Below are positions 1-6,370 of a stretch of 8,650 bases of DNA, piece after piece. The stretch covers positions 1 through 8,650 of the forward strand of contig QIHJ01000158.1 in the NCBI GenBank assembly GCA_003229065.1, read 5' to 3'. How positions within the stretch are numbered: position 1 is the stretch's first letter; each line of letters begins with the position of its first letter. Below the pieces are notes generated by a model. That model made no database searches. It worked only from the letters and a program-made list of their open reading frames with translations, and had not been told where the DNA came from. Source of the stretch: Candidatus Dadabacteria bacterium. GTDB taxonomy: Bacteria; Desulfobacterota_D; UBA1144; Nemesobacterales; UBA2774. Both the position numbers and the translations under genes were made by a program.

Positions 1-55
1 AACGAAGCGGATTAACCGCGAATACTCCATTTATATCACATCTAATTTCGGTATT

Positions 56-75
56 ACTAAAAAGAGATTTTTAGT
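56..75. repeat. AT-rich inverted repeat (8-bp stem, GAGA loop)
   Basis: ACTAAAAA (56-63) is the exact reverse complement of TTTTTAGT (68-75), with a 4-base GAGA loop. The stem is almost all A-T and is not followed by a U-tract beyond its own arm, so it is not a convincing intrinsic terminator. It could be a weak terminator for something left of the window or simply an AT-rich palindrome. Confidence 0.4.
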
Positions 76-94
76 CTATAATATGTTTATATGG

Positions 95-188
95 GGACAG
101 AGGCGAGCGTCTTAGTGCGATGCCGGGGCAGGAATAAGATTAAGTGGACAGAGGCGAGCGTCTTAGTGCGATGCCGGGGCAGGAATAA
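95..188. repeat. Tandem direct repeat, two exact 43-bp copies, 51-bp period
   Basis: Positions 95-137 and 146-188 are identical over 43 bases. Both begin GGACAGAGGCGAGCG and end GGGGCAGGAATAA, and an 8-base unmatched spacer (138-145) separates them. The string ATATGGGG occurs just at the left edge of the array (89-96) and again just after it (189-196), so a third, degenerate unit boundary may follow. The copies are GC-richer than the surrounding AT-rich sequence. I found no strong hairpin within a unit. The TGGGGACAG and TGGGGTC words resemble sequences I associate with REP elements mobilised by IS200-like (RAYT) transposases, but no transposase is present here, so that link is inference. Confidence 0.85.
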
Positions 189-330
189 ATATGGGGTCGC
201 AATTAAGAAACAGCGGTCGGTGCGGCTTTCTCACATTAACGCTGTGTTCATACGGAGTTAAAAGCTGCTTCATATTTTCTTGTTAACATTATATTAGTTA
301 TGGATGGTTATATAATTAAAACAGAACAAA

Positions 331-969
331 ATGGCGACAAATAAGAGTTATTACTCGAGAATTGCAGACACTATATTAATATCTGAACACCGGAGAGATA
401 AAACGGCACGCATAATATCAACTATATTCAGCCCACCCCTATTGGCGGTTGCGAGCCTTATAATTGCAGCTCAGGCAGTTGAAAACGAGCCGGTGCTCTA
501 CTGGACGGTCATATCCATTGTACTTTTTGTGCTCATACCTACTATATATATTTTCTCTCTTGTCCGCAGAGGACATGTAACCGATTTTCATATGAAGATC
601 AGGGAGCAGCGCGCCTGGCCGCTTATTATTATTTTATTGATCTCTTCCCTCGTTTTTTTCGTCATGTACTTCGGCGGCGCCCCCAGACTCATGCTCATAA
701 TAAGCTCAGTCGCTATAATACAGTTAATGCTAATAGTGCTCATAACGTTTAGGTGGAAGATAAGCGGGCACTGTACCGCCGCCTCGGGACTGGCTGTTGT
801 TGCGATAGCGCTATTCGGACAGAGCTTACTGCCCGTATCTCTAATAATTCCCGTCACAGCATGGTCTCGCGTTCGTCTCGACAGACATACGTTCACCCAA
901 AGCCTCGCGGGCATATTTCTCGGAGTGGTGACAGCCACCTCAATCCTGTATTTCACTGATATTATTTAA
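331..969 (+). CDS. PAP2-superfamily-like integral membrane phosphatase (divergent motifs)
   Basis: A 212-residue, strongly hydrophobic protein with about six predicted membrane segments (roughly residues 27-48, 57-77, 97-115, 118-140, 150-172 and 188-208). Its polar islands match a degenerate phosphatidic-acid-phosphatase type 2 signature: an R-E-Q-R-x-x-P island at 91-97 (motif 1 region), K-I-S-G-H at 143-147 (motif 2, normally PSGH), and S-R-x5-H-x3-Q at 179-190 (motif 3). His147 and His186 would be the catalytic pair and Arg180 a phosphate ligand. The usual motif 3 Asp is Gln190. Family members dephosphorylate lipid or isoprenoid phosphates at the membrane, and the substrate here is unknown. 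The ATG at 331 is the first possible start because the frame is stopped upstream, but it lacks a clear Shine-Dalgarno sequence. This is the only plus-strand gene and it faces the glycosyltransferase gene tail to tail. Confidence 0.75.
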   Translation: MATNKSYYSRIADTILISEHRRDKTARIISTIFSPPLLAVASLIIAAQAVENEPVLYWTVISIVLFVLIPTIYIFSLVRRGHVTDFHMKIREQRAWPLIIILLISSLVFFVMYFGGAPRLMLIISSVAIIQLMLIVLITFRWKISGHCTAASGLAVVAIALFGQSLLPVSLIIPVTAWSRVRLDRHTFTQSLAGIFLGVVTATSILYFTDII

Positions 970-981
970 AGCGCTAACTGT

Positions 982-1020
982 GAGCCGGATGTAATATTTC
1001 TTCCCGCCCAGAGCCGGCTC
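982..1020. terminator. Inverted repeat between convergent genes (possible bidirectional terminator)
   Basis: GAGCCGG (982-988) pairs with CCGGCTC (1014-1020) around a 25-base loop. The right arm also lies within a perfect 10-bp palindrome, GAGCCGGCTC (1011-1020). The position between two convergent stop codons (969 and 1060) suits a shared terminator. However, there is no T-tract after the stem on either strand, and the loop is long, so factor-independent termination is uncertain. Confidence 0.3.
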
Positions 1021-1059
1021 ATTAAAAAGGGTTTCGCATTCGCCTCGGCAGACATACTT

Positions 1060-2094
1060 TTACCCATCTATCTCTTTAACTTCAAGGGGCTGCTCCCCTT
1101 GCGGTCTATCGATTGCATGCTCTAAAATCATTTCAGCCAGCTCAGGCAAATTATTGCCGTAATCGGCATGATATATAAAAGTGGATTCGATCCATTGGGC
1201 TACTACTTTATCAAAATCAGAGCCAATTGAGTATACGACTTTAATACCGAGCCTTTTGAGCGCTTCAGCATTACACTCCTGCTCATACTGCCTCTTCATC
1301 GGTATGACTAATAGCTTTTTACCAAAGTATAGAGCCTCTGAGGGCGTCTCGAACCCGGCGTTGGTAATTATCCCCTCACAGCTCGAGAAGCTCTCCACAA
1401 ATTTGTTGCTATCCACTGCGAACACCCGGACATTACCGTCCCTGTAAGACTCCCCCTTATGGTGTTTTGAGAATACTTCCCAGGGAACGTCTACATTTTT
1501 TAATACCCTGCACAAAAATTTATCGTCAAATGAAGGTAAATAGACCGTGTAATGACCTTTGTTCTTTACTTCGATGTTTCGAATCTCCCGACGTATAATC
1601 GGCGTTTTAATAAAGCTGTCATATTCCTTGAAGTGAAGCCCGATGAGAGAGGTCCCCGGAGCATACCACTTGAGCACCCATTCCTGGAAACGGTTCTTAC
1701 CCCCGGGTCTTGGGGTCTTGGGCGATAGCAATGCGGCCTGGTGTGATATAGAAACACAGGGGACTCCTTTGGCTTTGCAAGCCCAGGCGGTTACGGGCTC
1801 AAAATCGGTGATGACCAGGTCATAATCACGTACGGGCAGTCCCCGTACATCAGAAATCAGTTTATAGGGGCTAAATGTTCTAAAGGAATCCAGATAATCG
1901 ATCCCGCCCCTTTTTCCGAAGGTAAACCCCAGTCCCTGGTAATTGTACTTGATGTCAAAATCCACATCCACCTCGTGCTGCGTGCCGCTTAAGAGCACGT
2001 CGACACTGGCGGATTTCAAAAGCTCCTTAACAATCTCCTTGGAGCGTGAAATATGACCGTTACCTGTACCTTGAATTCCGAATAGGATCTTCAT
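1060..2094 (-). CDS. GT-B glycosyltransferase of the MJ1255-like family
   Basis: A 344-residue protein that looks like a two-domain GT-B glycosyltransferase, related to the MurG/UDP-glucuronosyltransferase group and closest in style to the uncharacterised MJ1255-type family. The N-terminus begins with the family's glycine-rich loop, G-T-G-N-G-H at 9-14, followed by I-S-R. The C-terminal nucleotide-sugar site appears as T-N-A-G-F-E-T-P-S-E-A at 244-254, then a loop with Q-Y-E-Q at 269-272 and an N-A-x-x-L helix. No signal peptide or membrane segment is apparent, so it is presumably cytosolic or peripheral. Donor and acceptor are not known. The start at 2094 gives the canonical N-terminus; only a weak AGG precedes it. 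It lies 108 bp downstream of the rlmD-like gene and has its own promoter candidate. It is the last gene of the minus-strand train. Confidence 0.85.
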   Translation of the reverse strand: MKILFGIQGTGNGHISRSKEIVKELLKSASVDVLLSGTQHEVDVDFDIKYNYQGLGFTFGKRGGIDYLDSFRTFSPYKLISDVRGLPVRDYDLVITDFEPVTAWACKAKGVPCVSISHQAALLSPKTPRPGGKNRFQEWVLKWYAPGTSLIGLHFKEYDSFIKTPIIRREIRNIEVKNKGHYTVYLPSFDDKFLCRVLKNVDVPWEVFSKHHKGESYRDGNVRVFAVDSNKFVESFSSCEGIITNAGFETPSEALYFGKKLLVIPMKRQYEQECNAEALKRLGIKVVYSIGSDFDKVVAQWIESTFIYHADYGNNLPELAEMILEHAIDRPQGEQPLEVKEIDG

Positions 2095-2135
2095 TTTAGC
2101 CTATGAAAATTAAACATGCGAATTATTTCCGATAT

Positions 2136-2175
2136 AGGGTTATTGTAATATTACGCGCATTATTTTACAAACCCT
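2136..2175. repeat. Imperfect inverted repeat overlapping the promoter candidate
   Basis: AGGGTT (2136-2141) and TGTAA (2144-2148) pair with TTACA (2165-2169) and AACCCT (2170-2175). This gives an 11-bp stem with a 2-base bulge and a 16-base loop containing GCGC. It sits 28 bp after the stop codon of the upstream rlmD-like gene, where a terminator might lie, but no T-tract follows it on the minus strand. An operator or attenuated terminator is possible. Confidence 0.4.
2142..2170 (-). promoter_or_regulatory. Sigma-70-like promoter candidate for the glycosyltransferase
   Basis: On the minus strand, TTGTAA (2165-2170; 4 of 6 to TTGACA) and TACAAT (2142-2147; 5 of 6 to TATAAT) are separated by exactly 17 bp. 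This would place a transcription start near 2135, about 40 bases before the start codon at 2094. The hexamers fall inside the arms of an imperfect inverted repeat (2136-2175), so a regulator or structure could act here. No mapping data are available. Confidence 0.45.
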
Positions 2176-2202
2176 TATTAAATCGCCGACCGGAGCTGCG
2201 AA

Positions 2203-3459
2203 TTAAGCTCTGGATAGTAATGACACAGACTCTATATGAGAGGTCTCTGGGAACATATCGAAGGGGCGTACTGAAGTAAGCTCATATCCGAGATCGGCTA
2301 AGCTCTTTAAATCCCGCGCCAGGGTCGCCGGGTCGCACGATACGTAGATAATTTTAGCAGGTGAGAGCTTTGCAATACCTATTAGTGATTCCTTAGCCCC
2401 TTCTCTGGGAGGATCCAGCACAACCGTTTCAAAATTATTATTATCTTTACCCAACTCCTGGATATAATGAGCGGAAGCAGATATGTGAAAGCGAATGTTC
2501 TCCACTTTATTTAGCTGAGCGCTTCTTTTTGCCAGGTTCACCGCACTACGGTTAATCTCTACAGCATCCACAGTCAGTGCACGGCGGGATAGAGGTATGG
2601 AAAAGTTTCCCGTGCCTGAATAGAGGTCAAGCACACGGTCGTTTCCATCGCTGCCAGACCACTCGACAACCGTCTCCACCATTGCCAGATTGACGCTGTA
2701 GTTCGCCTGAGCGAATACAGAGGGTCTTGATAAGAATTTAAACCCAGCGCATTCATACTCAAACTCGACCTCTCTCTGACCCAATACAGATACGTTCTCC
2801 GTGTCCTCATAGCGCTTAAGGTGCTTTATCAGCACGTTTAGCGAATCCGCCCTTCTGCCCTGTTTCGCAACCAAAGTAATATAGGAGCTCTGCCCGTTTG
2901 AAGAGATGTGGACTTTATCAAGTGAATAAGAGGGATCACCTATTGATGACAGGACATAGGACAAACGCCCGATTGCAGCCTCAATGAGACCGTCCGAAAC
3001 TGGGCACCCTTGTATTTTGACTTTACGGTTACTCCTTTTCTGGTTGTATCCGATGTGCCACATGCCGGAGTAAAAGAAAGCGCTCAGAGTCACCCTGTTC
3101 CTGTAGCCGTAGTGTTCAGGGGAAGCTTTGATAGGCTCGATATCTATATCATCAAATCCTCCGATCCTCCTGAGCGTTTCACTAAGTATATTTTCTTTTT
3201 GAGAGAGCTGTGCTTCATACTCTAAGTTCTGCAGCTGACACCCGCCGCACTGAGAGAATACCGGACAAGGGGCCTCTACCCTTTGCCCGGAAGGCTCGAT
3301 AATCTCATTTATTATAGCCTCGGCAAATCTTCCCCTGTCTTTTACTACTTTTATGTCCAGAACGTCCTCAGGGAGCCCTCCCGTTACGAAGTATACCTTT
3401 CCGTCTATCTTGGCAATCCCCGCTCCACCTGATGCTAAGCTTTCAATTCTTACTTGCAT
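2203..3459 (-). CDS. rlmD: 23S rRNA (uracil-5-)-methyltransferase, RumA/RlmD type
   Basis: A 418-residue member of the TrmA/RumA family, which uses S-adenosylmethionine to form 5-methyluridine in RNA; the RumA branch acts on 23S rRNA (U1939 in E. coli). An N-terminal TRAM-like RNA-binding domain (about 1-58) is followed by the iron-sulfur cysteines Cys65, Cys71, Cys74 and Cys152 in the C-x5-C-x2-C...C pattern typical of RumA. The SAM-binding loop D-L-Y-S-G-T-G-N-F is at 278-286, D-P-P-R at 349-352, and the catalytic nucleophile is Cys375 in Y-V-S-C-D-P. A good Shine-Dalgarno AAGGGGA (3466-3472) lies 6 bases before the ATG and overlaps the queA stop codon, so translation is probably coupled. 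The cluster excludes TrmA (which lacks the Fe-S centre), but RlmC-like or paralogous specificity cannot be ruled out. Confidence 0.85.
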   Translation of the reverse strand: MQVRIESLASGGAGIAKIDGKVYFVTGGLPEDVLDIKVVKDRGRFAEAIINEIIEPSGQRVEAPCPVFSQCGGCQLQNLEYEAQLSQKENILSETLRRIGGFDDIDIEPIKASPEHYGYRNRVTLSAFFYSGMWHIGYNQKRSNRKVKIQGCPVSDGLIEAAIGRLSYVLSSIGDPSYSLDKVHISSNGQSSYITLVAKQGRRADSLNVLIKHLKRYEDTENVSVLGQREVEFEYECAGFKFLSRPSVFAQANYSVNLAMVETVVEWSGSDGNDRVLDLYSGTGNFSIPLSRRALTVDAVEINRSAVNLAKRSAQLNKVENIRFHISASAHYIQELGKDNNNFETVVLDPPREGAKESLIGIAKLSPAKIIYVSCDPATLARDLKSLADLGYELTSVRPFDMFPETSHIESVSLLSRA

Positions 3460-3471
3460 GTATAGTCCCCT

Positions 3472-4479
3472 TTAGCATATTAACATAGCGTCCCCGTAGC
3501 TTAGAAACCTGTAGTTCTTCTCAAGGGCGTAGTCATAAGCCTGAAATATATATTCTTTACCCGCAAAAGCCGATACCAGCATAAGAAGCGTAGAGCACGG
3601 CAGATGAAAATTCGTAATCAGAGCGTCCACAATTTTAAATTCAAACCCGGGCGTGATAAAAAGCTCCGTCCTCCCGGAAAAGGGTTTAACCCTGCCCGCC
3701 TCATCGACAGAGGACTCGAGCGTCCTTACCACAGTCGTCCCGTCGGCGATCACCCTCCTCCCCTCTTTTTTCGCTTTATTCACTAACGCAGCAGTTTGCT
3801 CCGGCACCTCTAAATATTCACTATGCATAGCGTGATCTACAATATTCTCTTCTTTTACAGGTAAAAATGTGCCTAGACCGACATGAAGCGTGACATAGCC
3901 GGTCTCAACCCCTCTCTTTTCTATTTCCCCTATCAGACCCTTAGTAAAATGGAGTCCTGCAGTGGGTGCTGCCGCGGCGCCCTCTCTCTGTGCGTACACT
4001 GTCTGATAAGTAACTTTGTCCTCCTCTTCCGCTTCTCTTTTTATATATGGAGGAAGGGGCATTCTCCCGTACTTATTTAAGTAAGTAGCAATATCTTCGC
4101 TGAACTCTATAGTCCATTCACTGCTTCCAAAACACCTGAGCGTGCCTCTGAGCCTTTCTCCAAACCCGACTGCGAGCCCTTCTTTGGGCTTTTTAGCAAG
4201 ACACTTCCAAACATTCCCTTCCAGGCGTTCAAGAAGGAGTATTTCCGTATGCCCCCCTGAATTCTTCTTACCGTAAAGACGGGCGGGAATCACCTTTGTG
4301 TTATTAAATATTAATAAATCTCCCGGGCAAAGGAGCTCCGGAAGCTCGTAGAATCTTCTGTCCAGAATACTATTCTCTTCTCTGTCGAGGACCATCAAAT
4401 TCGAGTTTTGTCTATCTTTCAGGGGGCGGTACGCGATTTTATCATCTGGAAGTAAGTAGTCAAAATCAGACGTCTTCAT
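3472..4479 (-). CDS. queA: S-adenosylmethionine:tRNA ribosyltransferase-isomerase QueA
   Basis: QueA transfers and isomerises the ribosyl group of S-adenosylmethionine onto 7-aminomethyl-7-deazaguanine in tRNA, giving epoxyqueuosine, the penultimate step of queuosine synthesis. With the start at 4479 the protein is 335 residues, typical for the family. Hallmarks are the N-terminal F-D-Y-L-L-P, G-D-L-L-I-F-N-N-T-K-V at 53-63, G-R-M-P-L-P-P-Y-I at 138-146, Y-Q-T-V-Y-A followed by A-A-P-T-A-G-L-H-F at 158-178, H-V-G-L-G-T-F at 199-205, and Y-R-F-L-S-Y-G-D-A-M at the C-terminus. The frame stays open 38 codons further upstream (to 4593), but that stretch overlaps argG, is unlike QueA, and is rejected. 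The gap from the argG stop is 10 bp; the nearest Shine-Dalgarno-like AAGGTGG (4494-4500) is 14 bases away, within argG. Confidence 0.95.
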   Translation of the reverse strand: MKTSDFDYLLPDDKIAYRPLKDRQNSNLMVLDREENSILDRRFYELPELLCPGDLLIFNNTKVIPARLYGKKNSGGHTEILLLERLEGNVWKCLAKKPKEGLAVGFGERLRGTLRCFGSSEWTIEFSEDIATYLNKYGRMPLPPYIKREAEEEDKVTYQTVYAQREGAAAAPTAGLHFTKGLIGEIEKRGVETGYVTLHVGLGTFLPVKEENIVDHAMHSEYLEVPEQTAALVNKAKKEGRRVIADGTTVVRTLESSVDEAGRVKPFSGRTELFITPGFEFKIVDALITNFHLPCSTLLMLVSAFAGKEYIFQAYDYALEKNYRFLSYGDAMLIC

Positions 4480-4489
4480 GAAAGTTGCT

Positions 4490-5698
4490 TCAGCCACCTT
4501 TTTTTTCGAGCATCTTCCTGACAGAGAGCCTGAGCGCATTAAGCTTGATAAACCCTGTGGCATCTGCCTGGTCGTAAATGCTGTCTTCCTCAAAAGTGGC
4601 CAGGTCTTCTTGATAGAGTGAGTATGGGGAGCGTCTCCCTGAAACTATTACGTTACCCTTATAAATCTTTAGCTTCACTCTGCCCGTGACGTTCTTTTGA
4701 GATTCTTCTACCGCGGCTTTAAGCATATCCATTTCAGGTGAATACCAGAACCCATAGTAAATAAGCTCTGAGATTTTAGGCATAAGGGTGTCTCTTAAAT
4801 GCATTACTTCCCTGTCCATAGTGAGCGATTCAAGCGCTCTGTGCGCCGCAAGAAGTATTGTGCCGCCCGGGGTTTCATACACCCCCCTTGATTTCATCCC
4901 TACAAAGCGGTTCTCAACCATATCCACCCGGCCTACGCCGTTTGCTCCCCCGACTTTATTGAGAGCGCCCAAGAGCCCGGCCGGACTTAACTCCTTTCCA
5001 TCTATTTTCACAGGAGTGCCGTTGAGAAAATCTATTTCGATATAAACCGGCTCATCAGGCGCACTCTCCGGAGACACCGTCATCTCGAACATATCCTCCG
5101 GAGCCTCTGACCACGGGTCTTCGAGTATCCCCCCCTCATAGCTAATATGAAGGAGGTTCCTGTCACAGCTATAGGGTTTTTTCTGAGTCACGGGTACCGG
5201 AATTCCGTGTTTCTCGGCATATTCAATGAGTGCGGTTCTTGAGCTAAGATTCCACTCACGCCAGGGCGCAATCACCTGTATCTCCGGGTCGAGCGCATAG
5301 TATGTGAGCTCAAACCGCACCTGGTCGTTCCCCTTTCCTGTGGAGCCGTGCGATACGGCAAAAGCTTTCTCTTCGTTTGCGATCTCAATCTGTCTCTTCG
5401 CAATAAGCGGGCGGGCTAGCGAGGTCCCGAGTAAATAAGTGCCTTCGTAAACACTGCCTGCTTTAATCGCGCTGAACACGAAGTCTTTTACAAACTCTTC
5501 CTTTAAATCCTCAATATATACTTTACTTGCGCCTGTCTTAAGAGCCTTCTCCCTAACCTCTTCCAGGTCCTCCCCCTGTCCGACGTCCGCAACGTACGCT
5601 ATTACCTCAGCCTCGTACTCCTCGGCAAGCCACTTCAGAATAACCGAAGTGTCTAACCCTCCTGAATAAGCCAGAACTATCTTTTTTAAGTCGCTCAT
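4490..5698 (-). CDS. argG: Argininosuccinate synthase
   Basis: ArgG condenses citrulline and aspartate with ATP to argininosuccinate (plus AMP and PPi), the penultimate step of arginine biosynthesis, in the cytosol. The 402-residue length is standard for the common bacterial form. Seen motifs: the N-type ATP pyrophosphatase P-loop S-G-G-L-D-T-S at 12-18, [12 protein letters not shown] at about 86-97, [14 protein letters not shown] at 116-129, and the C-terminal G-R-R-S-P-Y-S-L-Y. The ATG at 5698 follows a strong AAGGAG (5708-5713) by 9 bases. It is the first gene of the probable argG-queA-rlmD unit and has a 139-bp upstream gap with promoter and operator candidates. No argH or other arginine gene is next to it in this window. 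Confidence 0.97.
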   Translation of the reverse strand: MSDLKKIVLAYSGGLDTSVILKWLAEEYEAEVIAYVADVGQGEDLEEVREKALKTGASKVYIEDLKEEFVKDFVFSAIKAGSVYEGTYLLGTSLARPLIAKRQIEIANEEKAFAVSHGSTGKGNDQVRFELTYYALDPEIQVIAPWREWNLSSRTALIEYAEKHGIPVPVTQKKPYSCDRNLLHISYEGGILEDPWSEAPEDMFEMTVSPESAPDEPVYIEIDFLNGTPVKIDGKELSPAGLLGALNKVGGANGVGRVDMVENRFVGMKSRGVYETPGGTILLAAHRALESLTMDREVMHLRDTLMPKISELIYYGFWYSPEMDMLKAAVEESQKNVTGRVKLKIYKGNVIVSGRRSPYSLYQEDLATFEEDSIYDQADATGFIKLNALRLSVRKMLEKKGG

Positions 5699-5707
5699 AT
5701 CTTATAA

Positions 5708-5716
5708 CTCCTTCCT
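5708..5716 (-). promoter_or_regulatory. Strong ribosome binding site of argG
   Basis: The minus strand reads AGGAAGGAG here, containing a perfect AAGGAG with a 9-base spacer to the argG ATG at 5698. This is the best Shine-Dalgarno sequence in the window and fixes the argG start. Confidence 0.8.
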
Positions 5717-5787
5717 AAACCGATTTAGCAGAGAAGATAAACTATTGTCATAAATCTGAAGCCTGCTCAATCCGAATACATATGGAA

Positions 5788-5817
5788 TCTATAATCGCCC
5801 TGTTGAATAATACTCAA
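5788..5817 (-). promoter_or_regulatory. Promoter candidate for argG
   Basis: On the minus strand TTGAGT (5812-5817) and TATAGA (5788-5793) are separated by 18 bp, each matching the sigma-70 consensus at 4 of 6 positions. Initiation would be near 5781, giving a leader of about 80 bases. The -35 element lies within the palindrome at 5803-5817, a layout expected for a repressor operator. The match is modest. Confidence 0.3.
5803..5817. promoter_or_regulatory. ARG-box-like palindrome upstream of argG
   Basis: Read on the minus strand, TTGAGTATTATTCAA is an imperfect palindrome with 6 of 7 base pairs matching around a central T. It resembles the ArgR/AhrC operator half-sites (TGAAT...ATTCA), but its centre is one base shorter than the usual 14-bp core, and only one copy is seen, whereas ArgR usually binds paired boxes. 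Its position before an arginine gene is what makes it suggestive. Confidence 0.3.
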
Positions 5818-5837
5818 TATTAGTTGATAAAATACGG

Positions 5838-6284
5838 TTAGGGCTGAGCGCCTTCGCCGCTCTCTTCGCGTCCGGGCCTCAGATCGTTCAGATAGAACTT
5901 CGCGTCGTGACCTTCGTAAAATTTCTCTAAAGTAAATCCGATATACTCGATTTTTTCCAGATCATTGCCCATATATGCAGCTTTTTTTACCTCATCAGAC
6001 AGCTTGCATTCAACAGCGATATCTTTTGACGGACTGTCGTTACAGATAAAGCGGAAAGTGATATCCTTATCTAGCTTAAAATCATTAGGGATTACAAAAC
6101 CCACAGCAATTTTTGCGTTAATAAACTCTGCGACCAGGAGGGATATGGAGCTGCCCCCCATTCCTTCACCCCCTCCTTCTACAACAAAGCGGTACGCGTA
6201 GAAGTCTACGGATTCTTTTTTCTCGTTCATCGAGTTTAAATACCAGTAGTCCTCCGAATCAACCCAGCACATTATCTGAAGCAT
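5838..6284 (-). CDS. Unrecognised 148-residue soluble protein
   Basis: I do not recognise this protein. It has no signal peptide or membrane helix. Hydrophobic and charged residues alternate in a way that suggests a mainly beta fold: a glycine-rich loop G-G-G-E-G-M-G-G (about 37-44), a strand-rich middle, and a final Y-I-G-F-T-L-E-K-F followed by an amphipathic stretch. The end loosely recalls the last strands and helix of a PilZ domain, but the diagnostic R-x3-R and D/N-x-S-x2-G motifs are not seen, so no function is assigned. The tail is Glu/Gly-rich. I chose the ATG at 6284 because GGAGG (6290-6294) sits 5 bases upstream; an in-frame TTG at 6296 would add four residues but covers that site. 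It is flanked by gaps of 86 bp upstream and 139 bp downstream, so it is probably monocistronic. Confidence 0.7.
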   Translation of the reverse strand: MLQIMCWVDSEDYWYLNSMNEKKESVDFYAYRFVVEGGGEGMGGSSISLLVAEFINAKIAVGFVIPNDFKLDKDITFRFICNDSPSKDIAVECKLSDEVKKAAYMGNDLEKIEYIGFTLEKFYEGHDAKFYLNDLRPGREESGEGAQP

Positions 6285-6330
6285 TATCGCCTCCAATCAA
6301 ATTGATTTAGTATCTGCAGAATTTCCAAAC

Positions 6331-6359
6331 ATTATACCTTCTCAAAAAAATATTAACAC
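6331..6359 (-). promoter_or_regulatory. Promoter candidate for the 148-residue protein gene
   Basis: A perfect TATAAT (6331-6336) on the minus strand has a weak -35, GTGTTA (6354-6359; 3 of 6), exactly 17 bp upstream. Transcription would begin near 6324, about 40 bases before the ATG at 6284. This supports separate expression from pgeF. Confidence 0.4.
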
Positions 6360-6367
6360 ACTTTGAG
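6341..6367 (-). terminator. Weak AT-rich hairpin after pgeF
   Basis: CTCAAA (6341-6346) pairs with TTTGAG (6362-6367) immediately after the pgeF stop codon (6371). On the minus strand the loop includes a run of seven T residues, though this run lies inside the hairpin rather than after it. A 6-bp AT-rich stem is at best a poor intrinsic terminator. Confidence 0.2.
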
Positions 6368-6370
6368 GGT

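Larger units (their letters stand above)
1..330. other. Gene-free left flank (330 bp)
   Basis: No credible coding region is seen on either strand here. The stretch holds an 8-bp perfect hairpin (56-75), the tandem 43-bp repeat (95-188), and about 140 bp of AT-rich sequence leading to the plus-strand gene at 331. Two -10-like hexamers, TATATT (290-295) and TATAAT (311-316), precede that gene, but neither has a recognisable -35 at a sensible distance. A start codon at 304 runs into a stop after three codons, so it does not extend the gene. Confidence 0.6.

Noticed and set aside
93..200. CRISPR array
   Set aside because: There are only two units, with an 8-bp spacer and no cas genes; the geometry does not fit CRISPR.
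286..316. Promoter for the plus-strand gene based on TATATT (290-295) or TATAAT (311-316)
   Set aside because: Neither -10 has a plausible -35 at 16-18 bp, and the second would leave almost no leader; support is too weak for a separate feature.
588..956. Minus-strand 122-residue open frame inside the PAP2-like gene
   Set aside because: It is antisense to a gene with recognisable membrane segments and motifs, and its own translation has no coherent domain; treated as a shadow.
2091..2117. Eight-codon minus-strand mini-ORF whose TGA overlaps the glycosyltransferase ATG
   Set aside because: There is no Shine-Dalgarno sequence, it is very short, and its composition is not informative; a chance event in AT-rich leader DNA is more likely.
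4480..4593. N-terminal extension of queA by 38 codons into argG
   Set aside because: The added residues overlap the argG 3' end, are unlike QueA, and the family's N-terminus (M-K-T-S-D-F-D-Y) begins exactly at 4479.
5699..5837. Leader peptide or attenuator before argG
   Set aside because: The short open frames here (up to 8 codons) lack ribosome binding sites and contain no arginine codon run, and no alternative hairpins are evident.
6285..6296. TTG start at 6296 for the 148-residue protein
   Set aside because: It would place the GGAGG ribosome binding site inside the coding sequence; the ATG at 6284 is ideally spaced from it.
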